Shown here: positions 23,665 through 30,970 of the stretch, one piece after another
How the letters are laid out: each line of letters begins with the position of its first letter
How positions within the stretch are numbered: position 1 is the first letter of the stretch
Assembly: GCF_035918235.1 (NCBI RefSeq)
Contig: NZ_CP109485.1
Location: forward strand, 5,939,501-6,003,500
From: Streptomyces sp. NBC_01445
Lineage (GTDB): Bacteria > Actinomycetota > Actinomycetes > Streptomycetales > Streptomycetaceae
DNA length: 64,000 bases
Direction: 5' to 3'
Notes under the pieces: generated by a model
What the model was told of the DNA's origin: nothing
Seen by the model: the letters and a program-made list of their open reading frames with translations, nothing else
Databases searched by the model: none
Translations under genes and position numbers: made by a program

Positions 23665-24901
23665 TTTGCCTCTGGTCGGGGGCCGCATCAGGCGGCTTGG
23701 GCCGTCTCTGGGCCGTGATCAAGGTAGTGGGAGCGGCGGGCTCGGGCCTGGCTGCGTCGTCGGAGGAGGATGCGTTGGCCTCGTTCCGCTGGACCACGAT
23801 CATCGCCATGTCGTCGTCCAGCGGGCCTCCTGCGTAAGCCTTGAGGTCGGTCGTGATCTTCTGCACCAGTGCTGCGGGCGCATGGTCGGCCCAGGCGGCG
23901 GCGCGCTCCGCGAGCGGATAGAAGATGCCCTCCCCGTCGCGGGTCTCGCTGACGCCGTCGGTATAGAGCAGAAGCTGGTCGCCATGGGCGAACGGGAAGG
24001 TCGTCTGGGCGTAGGGGCCGTCGGCCAGACCGCCAAGGCCAAGGGGCAGAGCGGGGTCCGGCACGCTGAGCGCGGTCACGGTGGAGTTGTGCAGGAGCAG
24101 GGGCGGCGGGTGCCCGCAGCTGATCACGTGAACCACCGGATCGTTGTCCGGGATGTCCACCACCGCGGCGGTCACGAAGCGTTCCTCGGCGTCCGCCTCG
24201 GCCCTCGAGGACTCCGAAAATTCCGCCAGACCCCACCGGACGGCGTTTTCCAGGTACGCGACCAGTTGCGGCAGCGGGGACTGACGGTGGGCCGCGGCGT
24301 GGAAGGCGCCCAGCATGATCGAGGTATCGCTGATCGAAGCGAGACCCTTGCCCCGTACATCCCCGATGACCAACCGGGTGGAGTCGGAGGTGCGGGCGAC
24401 GGCATAGAGGTCACCACCGATACGGGTGTCGGCTTCGGCGCTGCGGTACTCCGAGGCGATGGACACCGGCCCGACCTTGCCCGGCAGCGGACGCAGGACG
24501 ACGCGCTGTGTCGCGTCGGAGACCGAACGTACCCGGAGCAGCTCCAGCTCATGCCGGTCACGCAGAAGGGAGAAGAGCGTCAAGAGGGCGCAGAGCACCG
24601 CGAGGGCCGCCAGCTCGACGAGGACACTCTCGGTGATCAGGACCGAGCGCTCCGCCCCTGCGATGACAAGAGCCGCCACCGCGAGCCCACCGACCAGCGC
24701 GGTCAGCCGCGGACCCGTGACTGCGGAGGTAACCGCCGGGGCCACGATGAGTAGGTGGGCGAGATGGACGTCCGGCGGCAGGAAATGGTCGGCCACGGGT
24801 ACCGCGACAATCAGCACCAAGGGGCCCACCAACCACAGTGCCGACCGGCGCCAGGCTTGCAGAGTCTGGGCCACTGGTGTCGTGATGGTCGCAACTGTCA
24901 C
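23657..24901 (-). CDS. Membrane-anchored SpoIIE-type PP2C phosphatase
   Basis: This 414-residue protein has three to four hydrophobic helices (about residues 20-112) and then a PP2C-type serine phosphatase domain. Metal-binding aspartates are visible in IGGDLYAV (162-167), IGDVRGKG (179-186), YTDGVSE and the final DDDMAMIVV, so the enzyme looks active. Such phosphatases typically dephosphorylate anti-anti-sigma factors. The GTG at 24901 has GAGGAG at 24908-24913; an upstream ATG at 24952 lacks this signal. It sits inside the integrated element, between the left attachment copy and the integrase fragment, so it is probably cargo. No sensor or kinase partner is nearby. Confidence 0.88.
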   Translation of the reverse strand: MTVATITTPVAQTLQAWRRSALWLVGPLVLIVAVPVADHFLPPDVHLAHLLIVAPAVTSAVTGPRLTALVGGLAVAALVIAGAERSVLITESVLVELAALAVLCALLTLFSLLRDRHELELLRVRSVSDATQRVVLRPLPGKVGPVSIASEYRSAEADTRIGGDLYAVARTSDSTRLVIGDVRGKGLASISDTSIMLGAFHAAAHRQSPLPQLVAYLENAVRWGLAEFSESSRAEADAEERFVTAAVVDIPDNDPVVHVISCGHPPPLLLHNSTVTALSVPDPALPLGLGGLADGPYAQTTFPFAHGDQLLLYTDGVSETRDGEGIFYPLAERAAAWADHAPAALVQKITTDLKAYAGGPLDDDMAMIVVQRNEANASSSDDAARPEPAAPTTLITAQRRPKPPDAAPDQRQMP

Positions 24902-25077
24902 GTTGATGCTCCTCGTTCCACACGTACCAACGCTTCGCCGGTCGTCACTCATTCCGGCATGCGGCCGTTCCCGGGCTACCGTCCGCGCGTATTTACCCGG
25001 ACTGCTGTCCGGCGCCGAGCGGGAGGAGCTGCCGGTAACCGGCGGAACAGATCCGGCCCGGACCCAATTAGGGCGCC

Positions 25078-25362
25078 TCAGTCGCCCCTCAGCTGTACTC
25101 GCGGGCGGGGGGACGCCAGGAACAGGCTGTCCACCGCCTTCCGGGTGCGCCCCTCACTGCTCGGCATGAGGTGTGTGTAGGTCCGCAGCGTGAAGCCGGG
25201 GTCACTGTGCCCGAGGTACGTGCTCAGGGCTCGGATGTTCTCGCCCGCGTCCAGCAGAACGGATGCGTAGAAGTGCCTGAGGGCGTGCATGCCGTGCTCG
25301 CGCGCCGAGGCGTACCGCTCGCCCTCCTGGGGCTCCGGGATGATGCCAGCGGCGGCGATCTC
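25078..25362 (-). pseudogene. Tyrosine integrase, C-terminal fragment
   Basis: These 94 codons match the end of actinobacterial site-specific tyrosine integrases. The fragment has HGMHALRHFYASVLLDAGEN with the H-x-x-R motif, YLGHSDPGFTLR with the second catalytic His, and TYTHLMPSSE with the nucleophile Tyr. Reading further upstream, an in-frame TAG at 25363-25365 interrupts the frame and the sequence beyond shows no integrase similarity. The N-terminal two-thirds, including the first catalytic Arg, is therefore missing. It is presumably the enzyme that once placed the element in pmt, now dead. The break coincides with a CTAGGGCC sequence that recurs at 25753. Confidence 0.85.
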
Positions 25363-25375
25363 CTAGGGCCTGTCT

Positions 25376-25413
25376 GGCGGGTGCGGGGTCGCGTCACCGA
25401 CCCCGCACCCGCC
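25376..25413. terminator. Strong hairpin
   Basis: A perfect 16-bp inverted repeat (25376-25391 and 25398-25413) with a 6-nt loop lies between the integrase remnant and the small secreted peptide gene. It could end transcription from either side or be part of a mobile-element end. The rest of 25363-25518 shows no gene. Confidence 0.6.
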
Positions 25414-25518
25414 AGTAATGTCACCCGAATAGCGCAACAGCATGGGCGTGCCACCCACATGGGTGAAGGTCAAGCTGACTAGTGCCCCAATTGAGGCAAT
25501 ACGTGAAAGGGGAACCAA

Positions 25519-25746
25519 ATGCGCATTCGACGAATCTTCGCGGCCGTCATCGCCACGGCAGCCCTCGCCGGACTCGGCCTCACAGGCGCCGCCACCGCCA
25601 CCGCCGCCACCGCCACCGCCGGCAGCGTCACCCCGGCCAGCGTCACCCCGGGTGAGTGCACGGACGGCGGCGGAACGATCGATCGGTCGACGCCCGTGCT
25701 CCCGACCTGCAGGGGCGGTATGTACGACGGGCAGACGGTCGACTAA
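25519..25746 (+). CDS. Small secreted peptide with two cysteines
   Basis: This 75-residue protein starts MRIRRIFAAVIATAALAGLG. Positively charged residues are followed by a hydrophobic core and an Ala-Thr-rich stretch, giving a Sec signal that probably ends near residue 30. The mature peptide is about 40 residues with two cysteines (GECTDGGG and LPTCRGG) that could form a disulfide. AAGGGG lies 6 bases upstream of the ATG, and a hairpin follows the stop, so it looks like a complete transcription unit. No family is recognised; similar short exported peptides are frequent in Streptomyces. Confidence 0.65.
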   Translation: MRIRRIFAAVIATAALAGLGLTGAATATAATATAGSVTPASVTPGECTDGGGTIDRSTPVLPTCRGGMYDGQTVD

Positions 25747-25778
25747 TCCCCACTAGGGCCCGTTGTGAAAGTGGATCG

Positions 25779-25807
25779 GCGCCCCGCAGCCACGCGCTGC
25801 GGGGCGC
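25779..25807. terminator. Hairpin terminator after secreted peptide
   Basis: Perfect 12-bp arms (25779-25790 and 25796-25807) with a CACGC loop lie 32 bp after the peptide stop. This is a likely terminator. Confidence 0.7.
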
Positions 25808-26015
25808 TCCCGCGCGAGCGTAGCCAGGAGAGTCGCAGGGACCGTGCCGACCCGTCGGGCACGCTGGGTCCGAGTCGGCCCGGAAGCACGTGGCGGGTGG
25901 GAACTCCTCATCTCGGCTGCCGGCTCGCGGCTCGTCATGATGAGCGAAGGGACGGACTGGCGCTCGCCTTCGAGGGCGCGCTCGCCCATGACGAGCGCCT
26001 GTGCCAAGTCGCCCT

Positions 26016-26252
26016 CCCGCGCGCCCCGCCGGGACCCTTGGAGGCCAAAGCCTGCCGACCGCCCGAAGCCAATGAACGCCGCCACCGGTTCGCCGACATC
26101 CGGGTCACCCTGAACCGCCGGGCCACCTCCCGGTCACTGGCCCCGGCCTCGATCAGATCAGCGGCTTCGAACCGCACTTGCTTACGCCGAGCCCGCTCCT
26201 CGGCCGCCAGCCCACCGCCATCGGGATACCTCACCTTCCCGGCATAGCGCAT
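26016..26252 (-). pseudogene. IS630-type transposase, N-terminal remnant
   Basis: About 79 codons starting at the ATG at 26252 read [20 protein letters not shown] and contain [19 protein letters not shown]. They finish with [11 protein letters not shown], the helix-turn-helix N-terminus and linker found in IS630-family transposases of actinomycetes. Beyond this point no frame continues the catalytic DDE domain, so the copy is truncated. CTAG tetranucleotides occur at 25753-25756 and 26301-26304 on either side, but no matching terminal inverted repeats were found. The tract 25810-26015 contains only noncoding or unrecognisable sequence. Confidence 0.72.
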
Positions 26253-26370
26253 CCCACGGGAGCCGTCACGACCCGACGTAACCCGAACCGTTAGAGATCT
26301 CTAGTGGCAAGTTGGCACTAGCCAGTAGCCAGTACCTGTCCGTGGCGGCCCCGAGAGCTCAGCTTGAGCG

Positions 26371-26438
26371 AAGGGCAAGAAGGCGCGGCCTTCGGCCGCA
26401 CGACCCTTGGCAGCTCGCTCAGCTCGCGCGCGACGGCC
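26371..26438 (+). repeat. Left arm of a 68-bp imperfect inverted repeat
   Basis: This segment is the reverse complement of 27775-27842 with only a few mismatches over 68 bases. Both arms contain the small palindrome CGGCC-TTCGG around a GCGGCC core. A terminator-like hairpin follows this arm on its inner side (26482-26519). The function is unknown; the arms may be ends of a lost transposable unit or recombination sites of the element. Confidence 0.75.
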
Positions 26439-26481
26439 TCAGTCCAGCAATGCGCCGCTCCGCCCTCTCAGGCTGCCCCCG

Positions 26482-26519
26482 GAAGAGACCACCCCGCCCC
26501 GCCGGAGGGTGGTCTCTTC
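26482..26519. terminator. Hairpin inside the inverted repeat (left)
   Basis: Perfect 13-bp arms GAAGAGACCACCC and GGGTGGTCTCTTC with a 12-nt loop. No gene ends nearby, so it is either a relic terminator or a structured part of the element. Confidence 0.7.
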
Positions 26520-26538
26520 ATCTCGCAGCCGAGGTTCA

Positions 26539-26715
26539 GCGTCCGCAGTGTCCGCAACCCCCACTCCTCTAAGAGCGGCCCTGACCTGCGGAAACCGGCT
26601 CTTCGTAACCGTGGGTGCCTGGACGCTAGTGGACGCTAAACAATCTGTTTAGCGTCCACACTGAAAGAGCAGGTCAGAGGGGGTAAGGGCAGCCCGGCGG
26701 ACGTTGCGGACGCTA
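26539..26715. repeat. Cluster of GCGGACGC/GGACGCTA motifs
   Basis: Related octamers occur at 26539-26546 and 26549-26555 (both reverse orientation). More lie at 26621-26628 and 26631-26638 (GGACGCTA), 26651-26657 (reverse) and 26697-26715 (GCGGACGT then GCGGACGCTA). Paired copies are spaced about one helical turn apart. Such clusters are typical of operators or replication iterons in actinomycete integrative plasmids. No gene is seen from 26253 to 26969 apart from these signals. Confidence 0.55.
26629..26659. repeat. Perfect 14-bp inverted repeat
   Basis: Arms GTGGACGCTAAACA and TGTTTAGCGTCCAC are separated by ATC. The centre is AT-rich and the arms carry the GGACGCTA motif that recurs nearby. 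It may be a repressor operator or an origin hairpin of the element. Confidence 0.7.
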
Positions 26716-26969
26716 TCTTCCCTCAACTCTCTAGGAAGGGTAGGGACGGCTCTTCAGACGGGGACCGCGAACCACCCCCCACATGAGCAGTGCTTGTCGC
26801 TTGTCGCCCACCTCTACAAACACACGCCCTCTGGGTTGTCGTGCGTCCGGGTAACTGAGAATTTCAGTGCGACATGACACTTTTCAGCGAGAAGTGGCAC
26901 CACTCTGAATGCGCCCTGCGCGGAGCCTAAGCAGGCTGGGTGAAGTTGAATGCCGATCTATGCGAGCCG

Positions 26970-27212
26970 TCAGAAGCGCGGGTTGGCTTCTCCGGTGCCC
27001 ATGCATGCTGCACAGGACTGGGGGTACTCAGCCGTAGTCCCCTTCCCGTGGCAGTTGCGGCATGGGGCCTGTCGTAGAGGGTTCGAGTTCGACCGCCGGT
27101 TCTCGATCCGCGTCTGCCTCCGCCACCACTTGCCGGTCTTCGAGTTTTCCCACCAGAGCCACAGACCAAGCAGAGTCATCCCGATTACCAACAGTGCGCC
27201 CATGGTTGCCAT
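26970..27212 (-). CDS. Small membrane protein with a CxxCxGxG zinc motif
   Basis: This 80-residue protein starts MATMGALLVIGMTLLGLWLW: one membrane helix right at the N-terminus, then a basic stretch (KTGKWWRRQTRIENRR). The C-terminal CRNCHGKG...CAACMGTG has two CxxCxGxG units like the DnaJ cysteine-rich zinc domain. The DnaJ domain has four such units; here two would make one zinc site. It does not match any family I recognise. The ATG at 27212 was chosen because the helix starts there; the frame is open further upstream to 27302. It lies alone in the element, so whether it is expressed is unclear. Confidence 0.55.
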   Translation of the reverse strand: MATMGALLVIGMTLLGLWLWWENSKTGKWWRRQTRIENRRSNSNPLRQAPCRNCHGKGTTAEYPQSCAACMGTGEANPRF

Positions 27213-27664
27213 GGAAGCCCCGCCGGGGCGGGCAGTCAACCTGCGCAAGGGCAGGTGCTGACGCGTCAACGGAACCCGTGGCTCAGGATCGGCAGCGAAC
27301 ATCCCCGAGGCGCTTAGTTGGCCTGGCCGGGCGGTTCAGGTCCACGGACTTGCTTGGGTGGGTGCTGTCGAAGCGGTGCCAGAAGGCCTGAAAGCCCAGT
27401 AGGGCGCCACCCCTTATCGACATCCGGTGCCAAGTCGCGCTGACAGAACTTGCCGAATCCGCAGATCGGCGCCCACTTCTAGTGCCAACCTCTGCCGAAA
27501 GTCTCAGTAACGTCCCCTGACCTGGGAGGCGACAAGCGACAAGACAAGGCACGCGACAAGCTGCACGACAAGTCAGGCGACAAGCCCGCCCGCCTGAAAA
27601 GCCTCGCGAGTCCACGGCCGGCCGGAGCGTGGTCGTGGCGGGAACCCCTTGGAAGGCCTTCAGG

Positions 27665-27702
27665 CAAGAGGAGCACCCTGGGGCGGAGGCGTGCTCCTCT
27701 TG
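27665..27702. terminator. Hairpin inside the inverted repeat (right)
   Basis: Arms CAAGAGGAGCAC and GTGCTCCTCTTG (12 bp, perfect) with a 14-nt loop mirror the position of the hairpin at 26482-26519 relative to the other repeat arm. No gene ends here; 27213-27664 holds no coding region I can support. Confidence 0.65.
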
Positions 27703-27774
27703 CTGTTCGGCGGCAACGCCGCCCCCGCTGAGCCCCCTATTGCCTTCCAGGGCGTGCGGCGCGTTCCTGGCGAC

Positions 27775-27842
27775 GGCCGTCGCGCGCGAGCGGAGCGAGC
27801 TGCCAAGAGTCGTGCGGCCGAAGGCCGCACCTTCATGCCCTT
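27775..27842 (-). repeat. Right arm of a 68-bp imperfect inverted repeat
   Basis: This is the reverse complement of 26371-26438 with a few mismatches. Together the arms enclose about 1.3 kb that includes the motif cluster and the small membrane protein gene, with a hairpin just inside each arm. Confidence 0.75.
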
Positions 27843-27852
27843 CGGGCCGATG

Positions 27853-27884
27853 GCCCGCTATCGGGGTCGCTAACGTTAGCGGGC
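27853..27884. repeat. Nested inverted repeats near the right end of the element
   Basis: GCCCGCTA (27853-27860) pairs with TAGCGGGC (27877-27884), and a perfect 12-bp palindrome GCTAACGTTAGC lies at 27869-27880. Further right, at 27946-27982, are short direct repeats of the GACCGACGACG / GACGGAGAACG kind. Position close to the right attachment copy suggests recombinase arm sites or a terminator. The rest up to 28028 has no gene. Confidence 0.5.
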
Positions 27885-28028
27885 TTTCGCCCTGGTGAAG
27901 GAGCAAAAACGAGCCCCGGCCGGGGCCGTCTGTGGGCCGCCCGAGGGAGACCGACGACGACCGACAACGACGGAGAACGACAGGAGCGGCACGACCGCCA
28001 GCCTTGCCGCTCCTGCCCAACTTCGCAG

Positions 28029-28117
28029 CTAGACCCAGGAGTCCAGCCACATCCGGGACTGCCAGGAGCTGAACGGGATCGCTTGGCCGGTATAGATCGG
28101 CCAGAAGTAGACGAAGT
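28029..28117 (-). other. Right attachment copy: replaced 3' end of pmt
   Basis: The last 29 codons and TAG stop of the functional pmt gene repeat the 23538-23626 sequence with three base changes outside the stop codon and a different stop codon. This is the copy that came in with the element and restored the open reading frame after integration. Confidence 0.8.
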
Positions 28118-29792
28118 TCCACACGATCAGCAGGACGAGCACGCCCGCGCCCGCCGCGCCCACGACTCTGCGCCGCTCCCCGGAGCCCGGTGGCCCGAGG
28201 ATCGCGCCGACCAGCATCGCGACGGCGAGACAGAGGAAGGGCACGAAGACGACCGCGTAGAAGAAGAAGATCGTGCGTTCCTGGTAGTTGAACCAGGGCA
28301 GATAGCCCGCGGCGATGGCGCACGCGATGGCTCCCGCCCGCCAGTCGCGGCGGAAGAACCAGCGCCACAGCAGATACAGCACGGCGAACGCCGCGGCCCA
28401 CCACAGCAGCGGGGTGCCGAGCGCGAGGACCTCGCGGGCGCACTTGTCGCCCGCGCCGGCCGGGCAGCCGTCCTTGCCGGGCAGCGGGGACTCGTAGAAG
28501 TACGAGACCGGCCTGCCGTCGACGAGCCAGCTCCACGGGTTCGACTGGTAGATGTGCGGGGAGCTGAGCCCCACGTTGAACTTGTAGACCTCGTGCTCGT
28601 AGTGCCACAGGCTGCGCACCCAGTCGGGGAACAGCCAGGTCCAGGAGCCGCCCCGGCCGTCGGTCGCCGCCCAGTTGCGGAAGTAGCCGCCGGTCCCGTC
28701 GGCAGGAGAAAGGATCCAGCCGAGCCAGGACAGGACGTAGGTGCCGACCGCGACCGGCACCGTCGACAGGAACGCCCAGCCGAGGTCCCGCTTGAGCACG
28801 GTGACGTACGGCCGGCCGGCCCCGGCGACGCGGCGCGCGCCGACGTCCCACAGGACCGTGAGGATGCCGAACGCGGCCACATAGATGAAGCCGTTCCACT
28901 TCGTGCCCGCGGCGAGACCCAGGCACAGGCCGGCCAGCAGCCGCCACGGGCGCAGGCCCAGGCGCAGCGTCTCGGCGATGTGCGCGTCGGGGCGTGGCAC
29001 GCCGTCCTCGCCCCTCGGGAGCGCGGCAGCGAGCTTCCCGCGCGCCTTGTCGCGGTCCACGACCAGGCAGCCGAACGCGGCAACGACGAAGAACACGAGG
29101 ATCGAGTCGAGGAGCGCCGTGCGGCTCATGACGAACGCGAGGCCGTCCACGGCGAGCAGCAGACCGGCCAGGCAGCCGAGGAACGTCGAGCGGAACAGCC
29201 GCCGCCCGATGCGGCACACCAGCAGCACGCACAGCGTGCCGAGCACCGCCGTCATGAACCGCCAGCCGAACGGGTTGAACCCGAACAGCCACTCACCGAT
29301 CCCGATGACGTACTTGCCGACCGGCGGATGCACGACGTACGCGGCGTCGTGCGGGATCGGCACATGGCCGTCGGTCTTGAGGATCAGGTCGTTGGCGTTC
29401 TTGTCCCAGTTGACCTCGAAGCCGCGGTGGATCAGCGCCCACGCGTCCTTCGCGTAGTACGTCTCGTCGAATATCACGGCCTTCGGGCTGCCGAGATGCC
29501 AGAACCGCATCAGGCCCGCGACCAGCGTCACGAGCAGCGGACCGAGCCAGCCCGACCAGCGCGTCATGCCCCGCGCGACCCCGTCGGAGAGGCCGAGCGT
29601 CGCCCACAGCCGCGACGACGGCGGCGCGTACGGCGGCACGAGCCGCGTGCCCACGTCGCCTCTGGGCCGCGCCACGTGACCGAACCGCCGCAGCCGGCGC
29701 TCCCACATCGACGGCTGCCGCCCCTCGCCGGGGCTTCGGCCCGGCGGGGCGCTGGTCGAGGGCGAGTGCGGCGAGGACGCAGTACTGGTCAC
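28029..29792 (-). CDS. pmt: Dolichyl/polyprenyl-phosphate-mannose-protein mannosyltransferase (PMT)
   Basis: This 587-residue multi-spanning membrane enzyme moves mannose from polyprenyl-phosphate-mannose to Ser/Thr of exported proteins. In Streptomyces it is needed for glycosylation of the phiC31 phage receptor. The catalytic Asp-Glu pair is in VIFDETYYAKDAW (D109, E110). AYVVHPPVGKYVIG and repeated hydrophobic helices follow, and the conserved end FVYFWPIYTG is present. The start is GTG at 29792, the only in-frame initiator; the first 75 residues are a long cytoplasmic tail. The last 29 codons come from an integrated element, yet the protein is intact. Confidence 0.93.
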   Translation of the reverse strand: MTSTASSPHSPSTSAPPGRSPGEGRQPSMWERRLRRFGHVARPRGDVGTRLVPPYAPPSSRLWATLGLSDGVARGMTRWSGWLGPLLVTLVAGLMRFWHLGSPKAVIFDETYYAKDAWALIHRGFEVNWDKNANDLILKTDGHVPIPHDAAYVVHPPVGKYVIGIGEWLFGFNPFGWRFMTAVLGTLCVLLVCRIGRRLFRSTFLGCLAGLLLAVDGLAFVMSRTALLDSILVFFVVAAFGCLVVDRDKARGKLAAALPRGEDGVPRPDAHIAETLRLGLRPWRLLAGLCLGLAAGTKWNGFIYVAAFGILTVLWDVGARRVAGAGRPYVTVLKRDLGWAFLSTVPVAVGTYVLSWLGWILSPADGTGGYFRNWAATDGRGGSWTWLFPDWVRSLWHYEHEVYKFNVGLSSPHIYQSNPWSWLVDGRPVSYFYESPLPGKDGCPAGAGDKCAREVLALGTPLLWWAAAFAVLYLLWRWFFRRDWRAGAIACAIAAGYLPWFNYQERTIFFFYAVVFVPFLCLAVAMLVGAILGPPGSGERRRVVGAAGAGVLVLLIVWNFVYFWPIYTGQAIPFSSWQSRMWLDSWV

Positions 29793-29879
29793 CGCGCCAT
29801 CGTAGGGAACGTCACTGTGCGAGTCCCGTGTGCGGCCCGACCGAGTCGGCCGGCCCCCGCCCCTGCGAGGATGGATCCC

Positions 29880-30776
29880 GTGACATCAAGCCCAGAATCC
29901 CCCGGAACGCTCGTGCTCGCGGGCACGCCCATCGGAGACGTGTCGGACGCGCCGCCCCGGCTCAGCAAGGAGCTGGCCGGCGCCGACGTCATCGCCGCCG
30001 AGGACACCCGCAGGCTGCGGCGCCTGACGCAGGCGCTCGGGGTGACGCCGGGCGGGCGCGTCGTGTCGTACTTCGAGGGGAACGAGTCCGCCCGCACACC
30101 CGAGCTGGTCGAGGCGCTCGCGGGCGGGGCCCGGGTGCTGCTCGTGACCGACGCGGGGATGCCGTCCGTGTCCGACCCCGGGTACCGGCTCGTCGCCGCC
30201 GCCGTCGAGCGGGACATCAAGGTCACCGCCGTGCCCGGTCCGTCCGCCGTGCTGACCGCGCTCGCGCTGTCCGGGCTGCCCGTCGACCGGTTCTGCTTCG
30301 AGGGCTTCCTGCCCCGCAAGGCCGGCGAGCGCATGGGCCGGCTCAAGGAAGTGGCGGAGGAACGCCGCACCCTCGTCTATTTCGAGGCCCCGCACCGCCT
30401 CGACGACACCCTCGCCGCGATGGCGGAGGCATTCGGCGCCGACCGCAGGGCGGCCGTGTGCCGCGAGCTCACCAAGACGTACGAGGAAGTGAAGCGGGGC
30501 CCGCTCGGGGAACTCGCGAAATGGGCCGCTGAAGGCGTACGCGGCGAAATCACCGTCGTCGTCGAGGGCGCCCCGGAGAAGGGCGCGGAGTCACTCGACG
30601 CCTCCGAGCTGGTGCGCAGGGTGCAGGTGCGCGAGGAGGCGGGGGAGCGGCGCAAGGAAGCAATCGCCGCGGTGGCCGCCGAAGCGGGGCTACCCAAGCG
30701 TGAGGTCTTCGATGCCGTGGTGGCGGCAAAGAATGCCGCTCGGGGCGCCCCATCGGAGGGCAAAGGACTATCGTGA
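29880..30776 (+). CDS. rsmI: 16S rRNA (cytidine(1402)-2'-O)-methyltransferase
   Basis: This 298-residue SAM-dependent tetrapyrrole-methylase-fold enzyme modifies C1402 in the ribosomal decoding centre. It shows LVLAGTPIGD at the start, IAAEDTRRLRRL, VVSYFEGNE, the glycine-rich VTDAGMPSVSDPG loop, and the VTAVPGPSAVLTALALSGLP block typical of RsmI. The GTG at 29880 has GAGGA eight bases upstream; the ATG at 29871 lies too close to that signal. It is divergent from pmt, with which it is neighbouring in many Streptomyces. Confidence 0.93.
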   Translation: MTSSPESPGTLVLAGTPIGDVSDAPPRLSKELAGADVIAAEDTRRLRRLTQALGVTPGGRVVSYFEGNESARTPELVEALAGGARVLLVTDAGMPSVSDPGYRLVAAAVERDIKVTAVPGPSAVLTALALSGLPVDRFCFEGFLPRKAGERMGRLKEVAEERRTLVYFEAPHRLDDTLAAMAEAFGADRRAAVCRELTKTYEEVKRGPLGELAKWAAEGVRGEITVVVEGAPEKGAESLDASELVRRVQVREEAGERRKEAIAAVAAEAGLPKREVFDAVVAAKNAARGAPSEGKGLS

Positions 30777-30970
30777 AAAGCAAAGCGCAGGCCGAGCATC
30801 GGGCCTCTTCCGATAAGGAAAGGCCAAATCGGATCCAATAGTCGACAGGCCTGATGCGATCGCGCCGGGAGAAGCGTCCACTGGTTGAAGGGACGCACCC
30901 GTCCCTCGCTTCAGGGTGGATGTAATGCCCCGCCCTGAGGTGCCTTGTCCAGCGGACAAGAGGAGCAGGC

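Larger units (their letters stand above)
23538..28117. mobile_element. Decayed integrated element inserted at the 3' end of pmt
   Basis: The segment is bounded by direct repeats of the last 29 codons and stop of the mannosyltransferase gene (23538-23626 and 28029-28117; only five of 89 bases differ, two of them in the stop codon). It holds the C-terminal part of a tyrosine integrase, an IS630-type transposase remnant, a SpoIIE phosphatase, two small genes, a 68-bp imperfect inverted repeat and several hairpins. It contains long stretches without genes, unlike the dense flanks. No replication or transfer gene remains, so it is a remnant of an integrative plasmid or phage, about 4.6 kb long. 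Confidence 0.82.

Noticed and set aside
25753..26085. A 110-codon minus-strand frame continuing the IS630 remnant
   Set aside because: No match to the catalytic part of transposases; composition and stop pattern fit noncoding sequence.
25753..26304. CTAG direct repeats as target-site duplication of an intact IS630 copy
   Set aside because: No terminal inverted repeats are found beside them and CTAG is too short to be convincing.
26312..26652. Several 80-90-codon open frames in the repeat-rich part of the element
   Set aside because: All overlap hairpins and inverted repeats, lack ribosome sites, and have no recognisable domain.
27946..27982. Short GACGACG-type repeats as a CRISPR array
   Set aside because: Units are short and irregular with no spacers of constant length and no cas genes; more likely recombinase arm sites or simple repeats.
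30777..30970. A gene or RNA between rsmI and the zinc-ribbon protein
   Set aside because: No start with ribosome site, no hairpin with T-run and no conserved motif were seen.
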